35,144 nt of DNA from Bacillus pumilus (GCF_002744245.1 NZ_NKHG01000026.1:1-35144), one strand, 5' to 3'; positions 24,073 through 33,067 are shown, counted from the stretch's first letter. Notes: generated from the sequence alone by a model not told the origin. Made by a program: numbers and translations.

Positions 24073-25094
24073 GTGAAAGAACAAGAAGTATTGCTAGATG
24101 TCAAACAGCTATCCATTGCGTTTCAGCAAAAAAAGCAGAGAGTGCCGATCGTCCATGACATATCGTTCTCGATTCAAAAAGGAGAAACGTTAGGTATTGT
24201 TGGTGAATCAGGCTGCGGGAAAAGTATCACATCGATGTCTTTAATGGGACTGAATCACCAAACAGAAACAACAGGTGACATTCAATTTGAAGGTCAAAAC
24301 CTGCTGTCGCTTTCAGAAAAACAGTGGCGAGAGATAAGAGGAAATGACATTTCGATGATTTCCAAGAGCCAATGACGTCATTGAACCCTCTAATGACCAT
24401 TCGCAAACAAATGACAGAAGTCCTTTTCACACATCAAGCCATCAGCCAGAAAGAAGCAAAAGCAAGGGCTGTCGATCTTCTTCAGACTGTTGGGCTTAAA
24501 CAAGCTGAATCTTTACTCAAAAAATATCCACATGAATTATCAGGCGGTATGCGTCAGCGTGTGATGATTGCTATGGCGATGCTTTGTCACCCAAAGCTCA
24601 TGATCGCAGATGAGCCGACGACTGCACTTGATGTCACCATCCAAGCACAAATTCTTCGCCTGCTCAAAAAGCTGAATGAAGAGATGGACACCGCTATTTT
24701 ATTTATTACCCACGATTTAGGCGTCGTGCGGCAAATATGCCAGCGTGTCATGATGATGTATGCCGGTCGAATCGTAGAAGAGGGGACCGTTGACCGTATT
24801 TTTCAAAAACCTCTGCATCCCTACACAAAAGGTCTTTTCGCCTCTGTTCCATCATTTAAAGAGAAAAAAGAAAAGCTCATCTCTATTGCGGGCCATGTAC
24901 CAAAACCTGGATCCACCAGGTCAGGCTGTCAATTTGCACCACGCTGTCCATATCAAATGCCCAAATGTCTTGAAAAAGACCCAGCCTTACAATCCATTCA
25001 ACACAATCATCGCGTGGCATGTTTTCTAATGGAAGGAGGAGAAGACACTGAGTCACCCACTACTACAAGTGAATCAGCTGACAAAGCGCTATGA
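24073..25094 (+). pseudogene. Peptide ABC transporter ATPase 1 (OppD/DppD/AppD type), frameshifted
   Basis: The coding frame from GTG 24073 has Walker A 'GIVGESGCGKS' near residue 43 and runs to '...GNDISMI', then changes to 'SKSQ' and stops at 24375. The next frame begins with 'MTSLNPLMTIRKQMTEVL' and holds the signature 'ELSGGMRQRVMIAMAM', Walker B 'KLMIADEPTTALD', the H-loop 'FITHDLG' and the peptide-family C-terminal cysteine motif 'CQFAPRCPYQMPKC'. The family reads ISMIFQEPMTSLNP here. At 24358-24363 the sequence has ATTTCC where ATTTTCC would restore the phenylalanine and the Q-loop glutamine exactly, so one T is missing. Restored length is 340 residues, normal for OppD-type proteins. 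As read, the two halves could not form an ATPase; sequencing error, recent mutation or slippage are the options. Confidence 0.9.
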
Positions 25095-26043
25095 GACATC
25101 AGCTTTTTTTTCTAAAAGAAACAAACATACGACCTTGGCATTAAATCAGGTGTCCTTTCATGTAAAGGAAGGAGAAACGCTTGGCATTGTTGGCGAATCT
25201 GGCTGTGGAAAATCAACGCTCGGCAAAAGCTTAATGAGATTGATTGAACCGACTTCAGGCTCCATTCAATTGAAAGGACAAGAGGTGACACTTCTTAAAG
25301 AACGAGACATGCGTTCCTTAAGGAAAGACATTCAAATGATCTTTCAAGATCCATACGCTTCCTTAAATCCACGAATGAAAATCAAAGATATATTAGAGGA
25401 ACCGCTCATCGTTCATAAACACGGGGCAAAAGCAGAAAGGCAGAAGCGGGTAAAAGAGATGCTGCACATTGTTGGATTTGACCCATCCTATGGAGATCGC
25501 TATGCGCACCAATTCAGCGGCGGACAGAGGCAGCGCATTGGTATCGCCAGAGCGCTGATCACCCACCCAAGTCTTGTGATTGCGGATGAACCAGTCTCGG
25601 CATTAGATGTATCCGTTCAAGCACAAATTTTGAATTTGATGCTCGAATTGCAAAAGACGCTTTCTCTGACGTATCTGTTTATCTCCCATGATCTTGGCGT
25701 TGTCAAGTATATGAGCGACCGGATTGCAGTGATGTATGCAGGTCGAATTGTGGAGATGGGTCCTGCGGAAGACGTGTTTCACAAGCCGCTTCATCCTTAT
25801 ACTTCGCTGCTTCTGAAATCCATTCCACATATGGATCATGTACTAGAGACGCAAGATGTCGCAGCGGAAGAGTCCACGATGCCGATAGAAGGCGGCTGTC
25901 CTTTCTATAAAAGGTGTCCAAAAAGGTGGGAGCAATGCCTGCAAGCTGTTCCTTCTTTGTATGAGGAGGAGACCGGGCACGCAGCGGCCTGTTATTTATA
26001 TCAAAAGGAGGAACACAATGAAGAAGACATGGTTATTCAGTAG
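25048..26043 (+). CDS. Peptide ABC transporter ATPase 2 (OppF/DppF/AppF type)
   Basis: A 331-residue cytoplasmic ATPase energising peptide import with ATPase 1. Walker A 'GIVGESGCGKST', signature 'QFSGGQRQRIGIARAL', Walker B 'SLVIADEPVSALD' and 'FISHDLGVVKYMSD' are intact; the end carries 'GCPFYKRCPKRWEQC', the family's [Fe-S]-like cysteine cluster. No ATG lies near the expected start. A CTG at 25048, nine bases behind GGAAGGAGGAG, gives 'SHPLLQVNQLTKRY', the usual OppF N-terminus; the first standard start is GTG 25069, which has no ribosome site. The gene overlaps ATPase 1 by 47 bases and the binding-protein gene by 26, indicating tight coupling. Confidence 0.92.
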   Translation: MSHPLLQVNQLTKRYETSAFFSKRNKHTTLALNQVSFHVKEGETLGIVGESGCGKSTLGKSLMRLIEPTSGSIQLKGQEVTLLKERDMRSLRKDIQMIFQDPYASLNPRMKIKDILEEPLIVHKHGAKAERQKRVKEMLHIVGFDPSYGDRYAHQFSGGQRQRIGIARALITHPSLVIADEPVSALDVSVQAQILNLMLELQKTLSLTYLFISHDLGVVKYMSDRIAVMYAGRIVEMGPAEDVFHKPLHPYTSLLLKSIPHMDHVLETQDVAAEESTMPIEGGCPFYKRCPKRWEQCLQAVPSLYEEETGHAAACYLYQKEEHNEEDMVIQ

Positions 26044-27604
26044 TTTCATTTTTGTGTTGTCACTTGTGCTATTTTTAGGGGGATGTTCGTCTGCACCTAC
26101 ATCAGAAGAAAAGGCAACAAAAGATACCCTCGTCTTTGGCAGAGGAGGAGACTCCACTTCACTTGATCCGATTACAACGACAGAAGGCGAAACCTTCAAG
26201 GTCACAGAGAATATGTTTGAAAAGCTTTTGAATTACGGTGAGAAAGACACGACCATCCATCCCGGTCTAGCAACAGAATGGGATGTTGCAAAGGACGGGA
26301 AATCGTACACGCTCTACTTAAGAGAAGGTGTGAAATTTCACGATGGCACAGACTTTAATGCAGAAGCAGTGAAATACAACTTTGACCGCTGGATGAATGG
26401 GGATGCAGAAAAATTTCCTTACTACGGTATGTTTGGCGGCTATAAAAAAGATAAGGGACATGTCATTAAGGACATTATCGTCAAAGGTGAGCACGAGATT
26501 GAATTTCAACTAAAGCGCCCGCAGGCAACGTTTCTGAAAAACATCGCCATGTCACCATTTGGCATCGCAAGTCCTGCGGCTGTTGAAAAAAGCGGCGATT
26601 CATTTCGTGAAAATCCAGTGGGTACAGGACCATTTAAGTTTAAAGAATGGAAGCAAAATGACCGCATTGTCTTAGAAAAGAATGAAGATTACTGGCAAAA
26701 AGATAAACCAAAGCTGAATCAAATCATCTTCCGTTCCATTCCAGAAAACTCTGCCCGTTTAAATGCGCTGAAAACAGGCGAAATTGATTTAATGGATGGC
26801 GTAAATCCGTCAGATTTAGATGGAATTAAAACCGACAAAGCGCTCCAGCTCATTGAAAGACCATCGATGAACGTAGGCTATATCGGACTGACGGTGACGA
26901 GAAAGCCGCTCGATAACAAATTGGTTCGTCAGGCGCTCAATTATGCGGTTGACAAAGAATCAATCATTGAGTCATTTTATGGCGGGCTTGCTGAACCAGC
27001 GAAAAATCCACTTCCACCATCTTTAGAAGGCTACAATGACGACATTGAGCCATATCCATATGACCCGGAAAAAGCGAAAGAACTATTGAAAAAGGCAGGC
27101 TTTCCTGACGGCTTTCGCATCAAGCTTTGGGCAATGCCTGTGCCGCGCCCATATATGCCAGATGGGATGAAGGTAGCCGAAGTCATTCAGTCAAACTTTG
27201 AAAAGGTTGGTGTCAAAGCAGACATCGTGACATATGACTGGGCGACTTATTTAGATAAAGCAAGCAAAGGGGAAGCGGATGTGTTCTTATTAGGCTGGAC
27301 AGGGGACAATGGTGATCCTGATAACTTCATCTACACACTATTGGATGAAGACAGCATAGGCGGTAACAACTATACATTCTTTCAAAACGATAAAATGCAT
27401 GACATTTTAATTGAAGCCCAGACAGACACAGATCAAGAGAAACGAAATGAACTGTATCAAAAAGCACAAGAGATTATTCATGACGAAGCGCCTTGGATTC
27501 CGTTAGTACATTCAATTCCAATGCTAGCAGGATCTAGTGATTTAAAAGGTTACCAGCCGCACCCAACTGGTTCAGAAGCTTTGACTGACGTGTATTTCGA
27601 ATAA
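26018..27604 (+). CDS. Peptide-binding lipoprotein (DppA-like, SBP family 5)
   Basis: A 528-residue extracytoplasmic binding protein anchored by a lipid. The signal peptide ends in the lipobox 'LFLGGC', the cysteine at about residue 24. 'DSTSLDPITTTEGETFKVTE' and 'YLREGVKFHDGTDFNAEAVK' are SBP_bac_5 signatures, 'NPVGTGPFKFKEWKQNDRIV' the hinge block. In the C-terminal half 'MPVPRPYMPDGMKVAEVIQ' and 'LLGWTGDNGDPDNFIY' resemble E. coli DppA closely, including the aspartate that holds the peptide amino terminus, which suggests dipeptides or other short ligands. ATG 26018 follows AAAGGAGG. Operon order (D-F-A-B-C) is that of B. subtilis app, but the sequence does not resemble AppA, so I give no symbol. 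Confidence 0.92.
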   Translation: MKKTWLFSSFIFVLSLVLFLGGCSSAPTSEEKATKDTLVFGRGGDSTSLDPITTTEGETFKVTENMFEKLLNYGEKDTTIHPGLATEWDVAKDGKSYTLYLREGVKFHDGTDFNAEAVKYNFDRWMNGDAEKFPYYGMFGGYKKDKGHVIKDIIVKGEHEIEFQLKRPQATFLKNIAMSPFGIASPAAVEKSGDSFRENPVGTGPFKFKEWKQNDRIVLEKNEDYWQKDKPKLNQIIFRSIPENSARLNALKTGEIDLMDGVNPSDLDGIKTDKALQLIERPSMNVGYIGLTVTRKPLDNKLVRQALNYAVDKESIIESFYGGLAEPAKNPLPPSLEGYNDDIEPYPYDPEKAKELLKKAGFPDGFRIKLWAMPVPRPYMPDGMKVAEVIQSNFEKVGVKADIVTYDWATYLDKASKGEADVFLLGWTGDNGDPDNFIYTLLDEDSIGGNNYTFFQNDKMHDILIEAQTDTDQEKRNELYQKAQEIIHDEAPWIPLVHSIPMLAGSSDLKGYQPHPTGSEALTDVYFE

Positions 27605-27610
27605 GCAAAT

Positions 27611-27633
27611 AAGGGAGATCTTTTATCTCCCTT
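27611..27633 (+). terminator. Stem-loop after the binding-protein gene
   Basis: AAGGGAGAT pairs with ATCTCCCTT around CTTTT, with no T run. It is more likely an mRNA 3'-end stabiliser, giving more binding protein than permease, than a full terminator. Confidence 0.6.
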
Positions 27634-27748
27634 CAGCGTGTAGACAAACCCTCACATTCGGTGTCAGTCCTGCGTGCCGGTGCTCACGAATCTTAAATTC
27701 GCTCCGGTGCTCGTCCTTCCTAGACTTCAAAGGTTTTCAATCACGCTG
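27634..27748. repeat. 115-bp structured intergenic element with terminal inverted repeats
   Basis: The ends CAGCGTG (27634) and CACGCTG (27742-27748) are exact inverted repeats, and a second block AAACC/GGTTTT pairs inside them. The centre has CCGGTGCTC twice (27677-27685 and 27704-27712) flanking a small hairpin CGAAT/ATTCG at 27687-27701. GC is higher than in flanking DNA. No open frame. The shape recalls interspersed intergenic repeats of Bacillus genomes, but only one copy is in this window. Confidence 0.5.
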
Positions 27749-27782
27749 AAAAGAAGACAAATAAAAAGGCGGTGAAAGCTGT

Positions 27783-28784
27783 TTGTTTGCTTATTGTATG
27801 AAACGAGCAGGAATGCTTATCCCAGTACTGATCGGAATGACTTTGGTCGTGTTTTCGATTATTCGGTTTATACCGGGGAATCCAGCACAGGTGATCTTAG
27901 GGCAGCGGGCAACAAAAAAAGCAGTAGAGCAATTAACCATCCAGCTTGGTTTAGACCAGCCATGGTACGTTCAATATGGTCATTACATGCTGGGCCTTTT
28001 AAAAGGTGATCTAGGGACTTCCATCAGGACAGGAGCGGCTATTGCCCAGGAAATGAAGCCTTACTTATTTGCGACGTTAGAATTGACATTTTTTGCGATG
28101 GTACTGGCGATTTTTGTGGGAGTGAATGCAGGAATCATCAGTGCCTGGTTTAAGCATTCTTTCTTTGATTATGTCGCGATGTTTATTGCTCTCATCGGGG
28201 TGTCTATGCCTATTTTCTGGTTAGGCTTAATGGGACAGTGGCTGTTCTCGATCGAATTAGGCATTTTGCCGACAACGGGTCGAGAAAATGTGAGGAATCC
28301 AGTGGAGTCAATCACTTATATTCATACGCTGGACACGCTTTTGCAAGGTCGGTTTGATCAATTCACTGACAGCATTAAGCATTTGATTTTACCAAGTACA
28401 GCTCTCGCAACCATTCCTGCTGCGATTATTGCGAGGATTACGAGGGCGAGTATGCTGGAAGTGCTCCATTCAGATTTTATTCGAACGGCAAAAGCAAAAG
28501 GGGTACGTTCGTTTTTCATCATTTATCAGCATGGGCTGAAAAATGCGCTCATTCCAATTTTGACGATTATCGGTCTTCAGACAGGTCTCTTGCTTGGCGG
28601 GGCGATTTTAACCGAAACGATTTTTGCTTGGCCGGGAATTGGGCGGTATATATACGATGCCATCAGCTATCGTGATTACCCAGTCATTCAAACAGGTATT
28701 CTCGTTGTTGCGCTCATATTTGTCCTGATCAATTTCATTGTGGACATCTTGTATGCGGTCATTGATCCAAGGATCAAATATTAG
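27783..28784 (+). CDS. Peptide ABC transporter permease B
   Basis: A 333-residue inner-membrane permease with six helices. 'LIGMTLVVFSIIRFIPGNPA' near residues 16-35, 'QLGLDQPWYVQYGHYMLGLL' near 53, and the coupling motif 'HSDFIRTAKAKGVRSFFIIY' near 231-250 (EAA-type) identify the DppB/OppB/AppB class. The end 'IDILYAVIDPRIKY'-like text 'VDILYAVIDPRIKY' is typical. The start is TTG at 27783 behind GGCGGTGA. It is separated from the binding-protein gene by the structured element. Confidence 0.93.
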   Translation: MFAYCMKRAGMLIPVLIGMTLVVFSIIRFIPGNPAQVILGQRATKKAVEQLTIQLGLDQPWYVQYGHYMLGLLKGDLGTSIRTGAAIAQEMKPYLFATLELTFFAMVLAIFVGVNAGIISAWFKHSFFDYVAMFIALIGVSMPIFWLGLMGQWLFSIELGILPTTGRENVRNPVESITYIHTLDTLLQGRFDQFTDSIKHLILPSTALATIPAAIIARITRASMLEVLHSDFIRTAKAKGVRSFFIIYQHGLKNALIPILTIIGLQTGLLLGGAILTETIFAWPGIGRYIYDAISYRDYPVIQTGILVVALIFVLINFIVDILYAVIDPRIKY

Positions 28785-28802
28785 AGAAGGGAGAGTGACA
28801 AC

Positions 28803-29699
28803 ATGGAAGCGCAAAAAGAGCTTCAAACACCCAAACCAAAAGAAGAACGCTCTCAATCACTGATTCTTGAATCGATGAAGCAGTTCTTTCAGCACAAGCT
28901 GGCAGTTATTGGCAGTGTGATTGTCTTTTTATTTCTCATTCTGGCAATCTTTGCACCACTCATTGCTCCTTATGGCATCAATGAACAATCACTTGGTGAG
29001 CGGTTTAGTGCGCCTTCAGCTGCGCACTGGTTTGGTACAGATGACTTCGGCAGAGATATATTTTCTAGAGTCGTTCATGGATCGAGGATTTCCTTATGGG
29101 TGGGTTTCTTCTCGGTTCTTGGGTCTGTCATTTTAGGTACACTGCTTGGATTGATGGCGGGCTATGGGGGAAGAGTGCTGGATGCCGTGATCTCTAGACT
29201 GTTTGATATTTTACTGGCCTTTCCTAGCATTCTATTAGCGATTGCTATTGTTTCCATCTTAGGTCCTTCCTTACAAAATGCGCTTATTGCCATTGCGATT
29301 ATTAACGTCCCGACCTTTGGGCGGCTGGTTCGTTCAAAGGTGCTGAGCATTAAACAAGAAGAATACGTCCTAGCAGCAAAGGCAGTTGGGATGTCACACC
29401 GACGCATCGTCCTGCGTCATATCCTACCAAATAGTATGGTGCCAGTGATCGTACAGGCGACGCTTGCCATCGGAACAGCGATTATTGAAGCGGCAGCTTT
29501 GGGTTTTTTAGGATTGGGTGCACAGGCGCCGAATCCGGAGTGGGGGAAAATGCTAGCCGATGCGAGACCTTATCTCGTTCAAGCGCCATGGACTTTATTC
29601 TTCCCAGGGATTGCGATCATGCTGACGGTTCTTGGTTTTAATCTGATGGGAGATGGCTTAAGAGACACACTTGATCCCAAAATGAAAAAAATAAAATAA
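28803..29699 (+). CDS. Peptide ABC transporter permease C
   Basis: A 298-residue permease partner of the preceding gene. 'LAVIGSVIVFLFLILAIFAP' is the first helix, 'HWFGTDDFGRDIFSRVVHGS' the hallmark block of OppC/DppC proteins at about 76-95, 'EEYVLAAKAVGMSHRRIVLR' the EAA loop near 184-203. 'NLMGDGLRDTLDPKMK' is the usual C-terminus. GAAGGGAGAG precedes the ATG, 18 bp after the permease B stop. The TAA overlaps the terminator stem. Confidence 0.94.
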   Translation: MEAQKELQTPKPKEERSQSLILESMKQFFQHKLAVIGSVIVFLFLILAIFAPLIAPYGINEQSLGERFSAPSAAHWFGTDDFGRDIFSRVVHGSRISLWVGFFSVLGSVILGTLLGLMAGYGGRVLDAVISRLFDILLAFPSILLAIAIVSILGPSLQNALIAIAIINVPTFGRLVRSKVLSIKQEEYVLAAKAVGMSHRRIVLRHILPNSMVPVIVQATLAIGTAIIEAAALGFLGLGAQAPNPEWGKMLADARPYLVQAPWTLFFPGIAIMLTVLGFNLMGDGLRDTLDPKMKKIK

Positions 29700-29725
29700 G
29701 ACCGATTCTTTTTGGAATCGGTCTT
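29698..29725. terminator. Two-way terminator between the peptide operon and ygaE
   Basis: AAGACCGATTC pairs with GAATCGGTCTT around a 6-base T-rich loop. The A and T flanks allow use from both sides. Confidence 0.8.
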
Positions 29726-29731
29726 ATCTGC

Positions 29732-30805
29732 TTAGGCTTCTTTTTCTTCTGTCTCAATTTCACTATCTTTTGGGTGATACGTTTGAAAGCTTGTAATCAA
29801 TGTATCTAAATGCTCCAATTCATCACGGTATTCGATGATGCTGGACATCACATTCAGCATATTGTAATCGAGCAAGTCGTTCTCTTGGTTTTGCTGATGC
29901 TGAATAAATGACTTTGTTAATGTTTCAAGTCGAAAAGAGCACTCATTTTGAAAATCATCGTCCTGCGGCTTCATTTTTCCAACAAACTTCATCAAAGTGC
30001 GCTCATGCCAATAGAGTAAATAATCAATCTCATCAGTTAAGCTGTCCCTGAAATGCTCTGGCATCAAATGAATTTCATTTTCTAATTTATGCAGTTTTTT
30101 CAGCAAGTATAGAGCTCGATTTGACGTCATAATCGCCTGTCTGAATAACACCAGCTTTCTTGATTTTACATACGTGGTTTTCTTTAAATAGCTTCGTTCT
30201 TCTTTGTATAACAAGTAAATGTGATCTAATTTGATCATACGTTCTTTTATTTGGTCGATGTCATCCTTTAAAGTGGAATGATCAGTAGACTGTCTGGAGC
30301 TCAGACGGATCCATTTTAAAATCTCCTCTGTATTTTCCATAATGTGATGAACGAGCTTTGTTTCATACTTTGGCGGCAGGAAAATTAAATTCACTAAAAA
30401 TGAAGATAGCACCCCTAGCACCACAGTAGCTGTTCGGATTAAGGCAAAGGAAAGGAAATGATCCCCTGCACTTTCTAAAATCGCGATGACGGTTACAAGT
30501 GCAATCGGAATCGTGTGTTCAATCTTCAGCTTTAAATTAATGGCGATGACCATGACGGCTGTTAAACCGATAATGACAGGTCCTGTGCCGAAAAGCAGAC
30601 CGAACGTAATGGCAAGTGCTGCTCCAATAATATTGGCTTGCACTTGGTCAACAATCGTTAAAAACGATCGATAAATAGATGGCTGGATAGCAAATACAGC
30701 TGCAATTCCCGCGAAGACGGGCGTTGGCAACCCAAGCCATGTTGCCAGGTAAAGCGCGAGTACAATGGCAATACCAGTTTTTAAAATACGGGCTCCAAGT
30801 TTCAT
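29732..30805 (-). CDS. ygaE: FUSC-like aromatic acid exporter family membrane protein YgaE
   Basis: A 357-residue protein. Residues about 8-150 form five or six hydrophobic helices ('TGIAIVLALYLATWLGLPTP', 'VIIGLTAVMVIAINLKLKIE', 'VVLGVLSSFLVNLIFLPPKY'); the rest is a soluble helical domain. The pattern is ArAE_1/FUSC-like. ATG 30805 was chosen because AGGGA lies eight bases upstream and the result equals the normal family N-terminus; an earlier ATG at 30850 is in frame. Transport substrate unknown. The 247 bp between this gene and gsaB hold a terminator and no other feature I can see. Confidence 0.85.
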   Translation of the reverse strand: MKLGARILKTGIAIVLALYLATWLGLPTPVFAGIAAVFAIQPSIYRSFLTIVDQVQANIIGAALAITFGLLFGTGPVIIGLTAVMVIAINLKLKIEHTIPIALVTVIAILESAGDHFLSFALIRTATVVLGVLSSFLVNLIFLPPKYETKLVHHIMENTEEILKWIRLSSRQSTDHSTLKDDIDQIKERMIKLDHIYLLYKEERSYLKKTTYVKSRKLVLFRQAIMTSNRALYLLKKLHKLENEIHLMPEHFRDSLTDEIDYLLYWHERTLMKFVGKMKPQDDDFQNECSFRLETLTKSFIQHQQNQENDLLDYNMLNVMSSIIEYRDELEHLDTLITSFQTYHPKDSEIETEEKEA

Positions 30806-31013
30806 TGGTTTTGTCCCTGCATTCCTTTCTTTTTGATAATAGATGATCACTCGTCATATATCATAAATATTTTGATGAAACAACTAAGTAATATACAGCG
30901 GTCTTCCGAAATATTCAAGTGGTTTTTGAAAGTTCATGAAAACATCAAAAGAAGGTATTGTGAAAGAATGTAACAGATTCAATCGTTTTTGACAATCAAG
31001 AGCTGGTAAATAA

Positions 31014-31045
31014 AAAAACAGACGCAGTGATTTACGTCTGTTTTT
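31014..31045. terminator. Terminator after gsaB
   Basis: AAAAACAGACG pairs with CGTCTGTTTTT around a 10-base loop. It lies 8 bases downstream of the minus-strand gsaB stop. Confidence 0.9.
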
Positions 31046-31052
31046 GACTCGA

Positions 31053-32348
31053 TTATGACTTTTTTAGCTGTTCAAACGCATGATCCACCGCTTGTAACGT
31101 ATCAGAAATATCCTTTTTAGTATGTGCGATGGTTAAGAACCAAGCTTCATATTTAGAAGGGGCAAGGTTAATACCTTGCGTGAGCATCAATTTGAAGAAG
31201 CGGGCGAACATCTCGCCATCCGTATTTTCAGCCTGCTCATAGTTCACAATCGTTTCTTTTGTGAAATAAATGGTGAGAGCACCTTTTAAACGATTCACTG
31301 TAATATCTATTTGATGTTTTTTGGCATGGGCTAAGATTCCTTCTTCTAACATAGCACCAAGCTGATCAAGACGCTCGTAGACTCCGTCTTCTTTTAACAC
31401 TTCCAAGCATGCAATTCCAGAAAGAATTGATGCCGGATTTCCTGCCATCGTGCCAGCTTGATAGGCTGGTCCAAGCGGAGCGACTTGCTCCATAATTTCT
31501 TTTTTACCGCCGTAAGCACCGATTGGAAGACCACCGCCAATAATTTTACCTAATGCGGTGAGGTCAGGTTTTACTTGAAGCAAATCCTGTGCACCGCCAT
31601 ACATAAAGCGGAAAGCTGTAATGACTTCATCATAGATCACGAGTGCACCTTTTTCATGAGTGAGGTCATTGACCTGCTGCAAGAAACCGTCCTTAGGCTC
31701 CACAATGCCAAAGTTCCCAACAATTGGCTCAACAAGGACAGCCGCGATTTCAACGCCCCATCGATCTAAAGCTTCTTTATAGCTATCGATATCATTAAAT
31801 GGAACGGTAATGACTTCATTGGCGATGCTTTTTGGTACGCCCGCTGAATCTGGAGTTCCTAAAGTGGAAGGACCAGAGCCGGCTGCAACGAGCACAAGAT
31901 CAGAATGGCCGTGATAGCACCCAGCAAATTTAATGATCTTTGTTCTGCCTGTATAAGCGCGAGCCACACGAATCGTGGTCATCACCGCTTCTGTACCTGA
32001 ATTGACAAAACGAACTTTATCCAAAGCGGGCATCGCTTCCTTCAGCATTTTCGCAAATGTGACTTCATGCTTCGTTGGTGTTCCGTAAAGGACACCCGTC
32101 TCAGCCGCTTTCGTGATGGCTTTTGTAATATGAGGATGAGCATGGCCTGTAATAATGGGGCCGTATGCTGCCAGATAATCGATATAGCGGTTTCCGTCAA
32201 CATCCCAAAAATAAGCGCCTTCTCCTCTTTCCATTGCAACGGGTGATCCGCCGCCTACTGCCTTATATGAACGAGATGGGCTGTTGACCCCTCCAACAAT
32301 ATGCTCTAGCGCCTCTTGATGTAATTTTTCTGATTCTGTGAATTTCAT
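31053..32348 (-). CDS. gsaB: Glutamate-1-semialdehyde 2,1-aminomutase GsaB
   Basis: A 431-residue PLP enzyme of the HemL family converting glutamate-1-semialdehyde to 5-aminolevulinate for tetrapyrrole synthesis. The Schiff-base lysine is Lys268 in '[20 protein letters not shown]'; '[12 protein letters not shown]' at 237-248 holds the PLP aspartate; '[20 protein letters not shown]' at 114-133 the phosphate-binding turn; '[14 protein letters not shown]' the conserved GT-NP block. In B. subtilis this is the second copy beside hemL in the hem operon; position before bcp identifies it as gsaB. AGGAGG precedes the ATG, and it is divergent from bcp. Confidence 0.94.
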   Translation of the reverse strand: MKFTESEKLHQEALEHIVGGVNSPSRSYKAVGGGSPVAMERGEGAYFWDVDGNRYIDYLAAYGPIITGHAHPHITKAITKAAETGVLYGTPTKHEVTFAKMLKEAMPALDKVRFVNSGTEAVMTTIRVARAYTGRTKIIKFAGCYHGHSDLVLVAAGSGPSTLGTPDSAGVPKSIANEVITVPFNDIDSYKEALDRWGVEIAAVLVEPIVGNFGIVEPKDGFLQQVNDLTHEKGALVIYDEVITAFRFMYGGAQDLLQVKPDLTALGKIIGGGLPIGAYGGKKEIMEQVAPLGPAYQAGTMAGNPASILSGIACLEVLKEDGVYERLDQLGAMLEEGILAHAKKHQIDITVNRLKGALTIYFTKETIVNYEQAENTDGEMFARFFKLMLTQGINLAPSKYEAWFLTIAHTKKDISDTLQAVDHAFEQLKKS

Positions 32349-32477
32349 AAATAGCCTCCTATCTCAACGTATCACGTCGTCTATCATTATTTTAACATGC
32401 CGATGCAAGTGTCCTTAGTTGAATATCCTCTCAAAATTGGATAGGCTATTTAAAAAATAGGTTGGAGGGATTGTGTC

Positions 32478-32945
32478 ATGATAATCGAAGTGGGGCAGCA
32501 AGTACCTGATATTGAATTAACCCGTGACAACGGGGAGAAAGTAACGCTTTCTGATTTTAAAGGAAAACATATTGTCCTTTATTTCTATCCAAAAGATATG
32601 ACGCCAGGCTGTACAACAGAAGCATGCGATTTCCGTGATCGCCATCAAAGCTTTGCGGACTTAGATGCCGTCATTATAGGCGTAAGCCCAGACAGTCAGG
32701 ACAAGCACCAAAAGTTTAAAGAAAAACATGATTTACCGTTCCTGCTTCTTGTAGATGATGAACAGAAATTGTCTGAAGCATTCGGAGTTTGGAAGCTGAA
32801 AAAGAACTTTGGCAAAGAATACATGGGAATTGAGCGCTCAACGTTTCTTATTAATAAAGAAGGAACGCTTGTGAAGGAATGGCGAAAAGTAAAGGTAAAA
32901 GACCATGTAGAAGATGCGCTTGAGGAACTGAAAGCTCACGCTTAA
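32478..32945 (+). CDS. bcp: Thiol peroxidase Bcp (peroxiredoxin)
   Basis: A 155-residue cytoplasmic peroxiredoxin that reduces hydroperoxides. The peroxidatic Cys45 and resolving Cys50 lie in 'DMTPGCTTEACDFRDRH', the 2-Cys spacing of the BCP/PrxQ class. 'VIIGVSPDSQDKHQKFKEKH' and 'MGIERSTFLINKEGTLVKEW' with the active-site arginine complete the fold. Ribosome site GGTTGGAGGG. It stands immediately before perR, so the peroxide sensor and a peroxidase are neighbours. Confidence 0.95.
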   Translation: MIIEVGQQVPDIELTRDNGEKVTLSDFKGKHIVLYFYPKDMTPGCTTEACDFRDRHQSFADLDAVIIGVSPDSQDKHQKFKEKHDLPFLLLVDDEQKLSEAFGVWKLKKNFGKEYMGIERSTFLINKEGTLVKEWRKVKVKDHVEDALEELKAHA

Positions 32946-32960
32946 TATGATCACAGAATG

Positions 32961-32988
32961 AGATCGGCAGACATGCCGGTCTATTTTG
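32961..32988 (+). terminator. Terminator after bcp
   Basis: AGATCGGCA pairs with TGCCGGTCT (one G-U) around GACA, followed by ATTTTG. Confidence 0.7.
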
Positions 32989-33020
32989 TAAAGAAGAATA
33001 GGTAAAAAAGAGGATTGTAA

Positions 33021-33050
33021 TTGACAAAGTTTCGGCTGTGGGGGTACACT
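33021..33050 (+). promoter_or_regulatory. Sigma-A promoter of perR
   Basis: A perfect TTGACA (33021-33026) and TACACT (33045-33050) are 18 bp apart. Transcription would begin near 33057. Confidence 0.75.
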
Positions 33051-33052
33051 AT

Positions 33053-33067
33053 TTATAAAGATTATAA
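33053..33067. promoter_or_regulatory. PerR box (autoregulation)
   Basis: TTATAAA-G-ATTATAA matches the PerR consensus TTATAAT-N-ATTATAA at 13 of 14 arm positions and covers the predicted start of transcription, as in B. subtilis perR, which represses itself. Confidence 0.85.
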
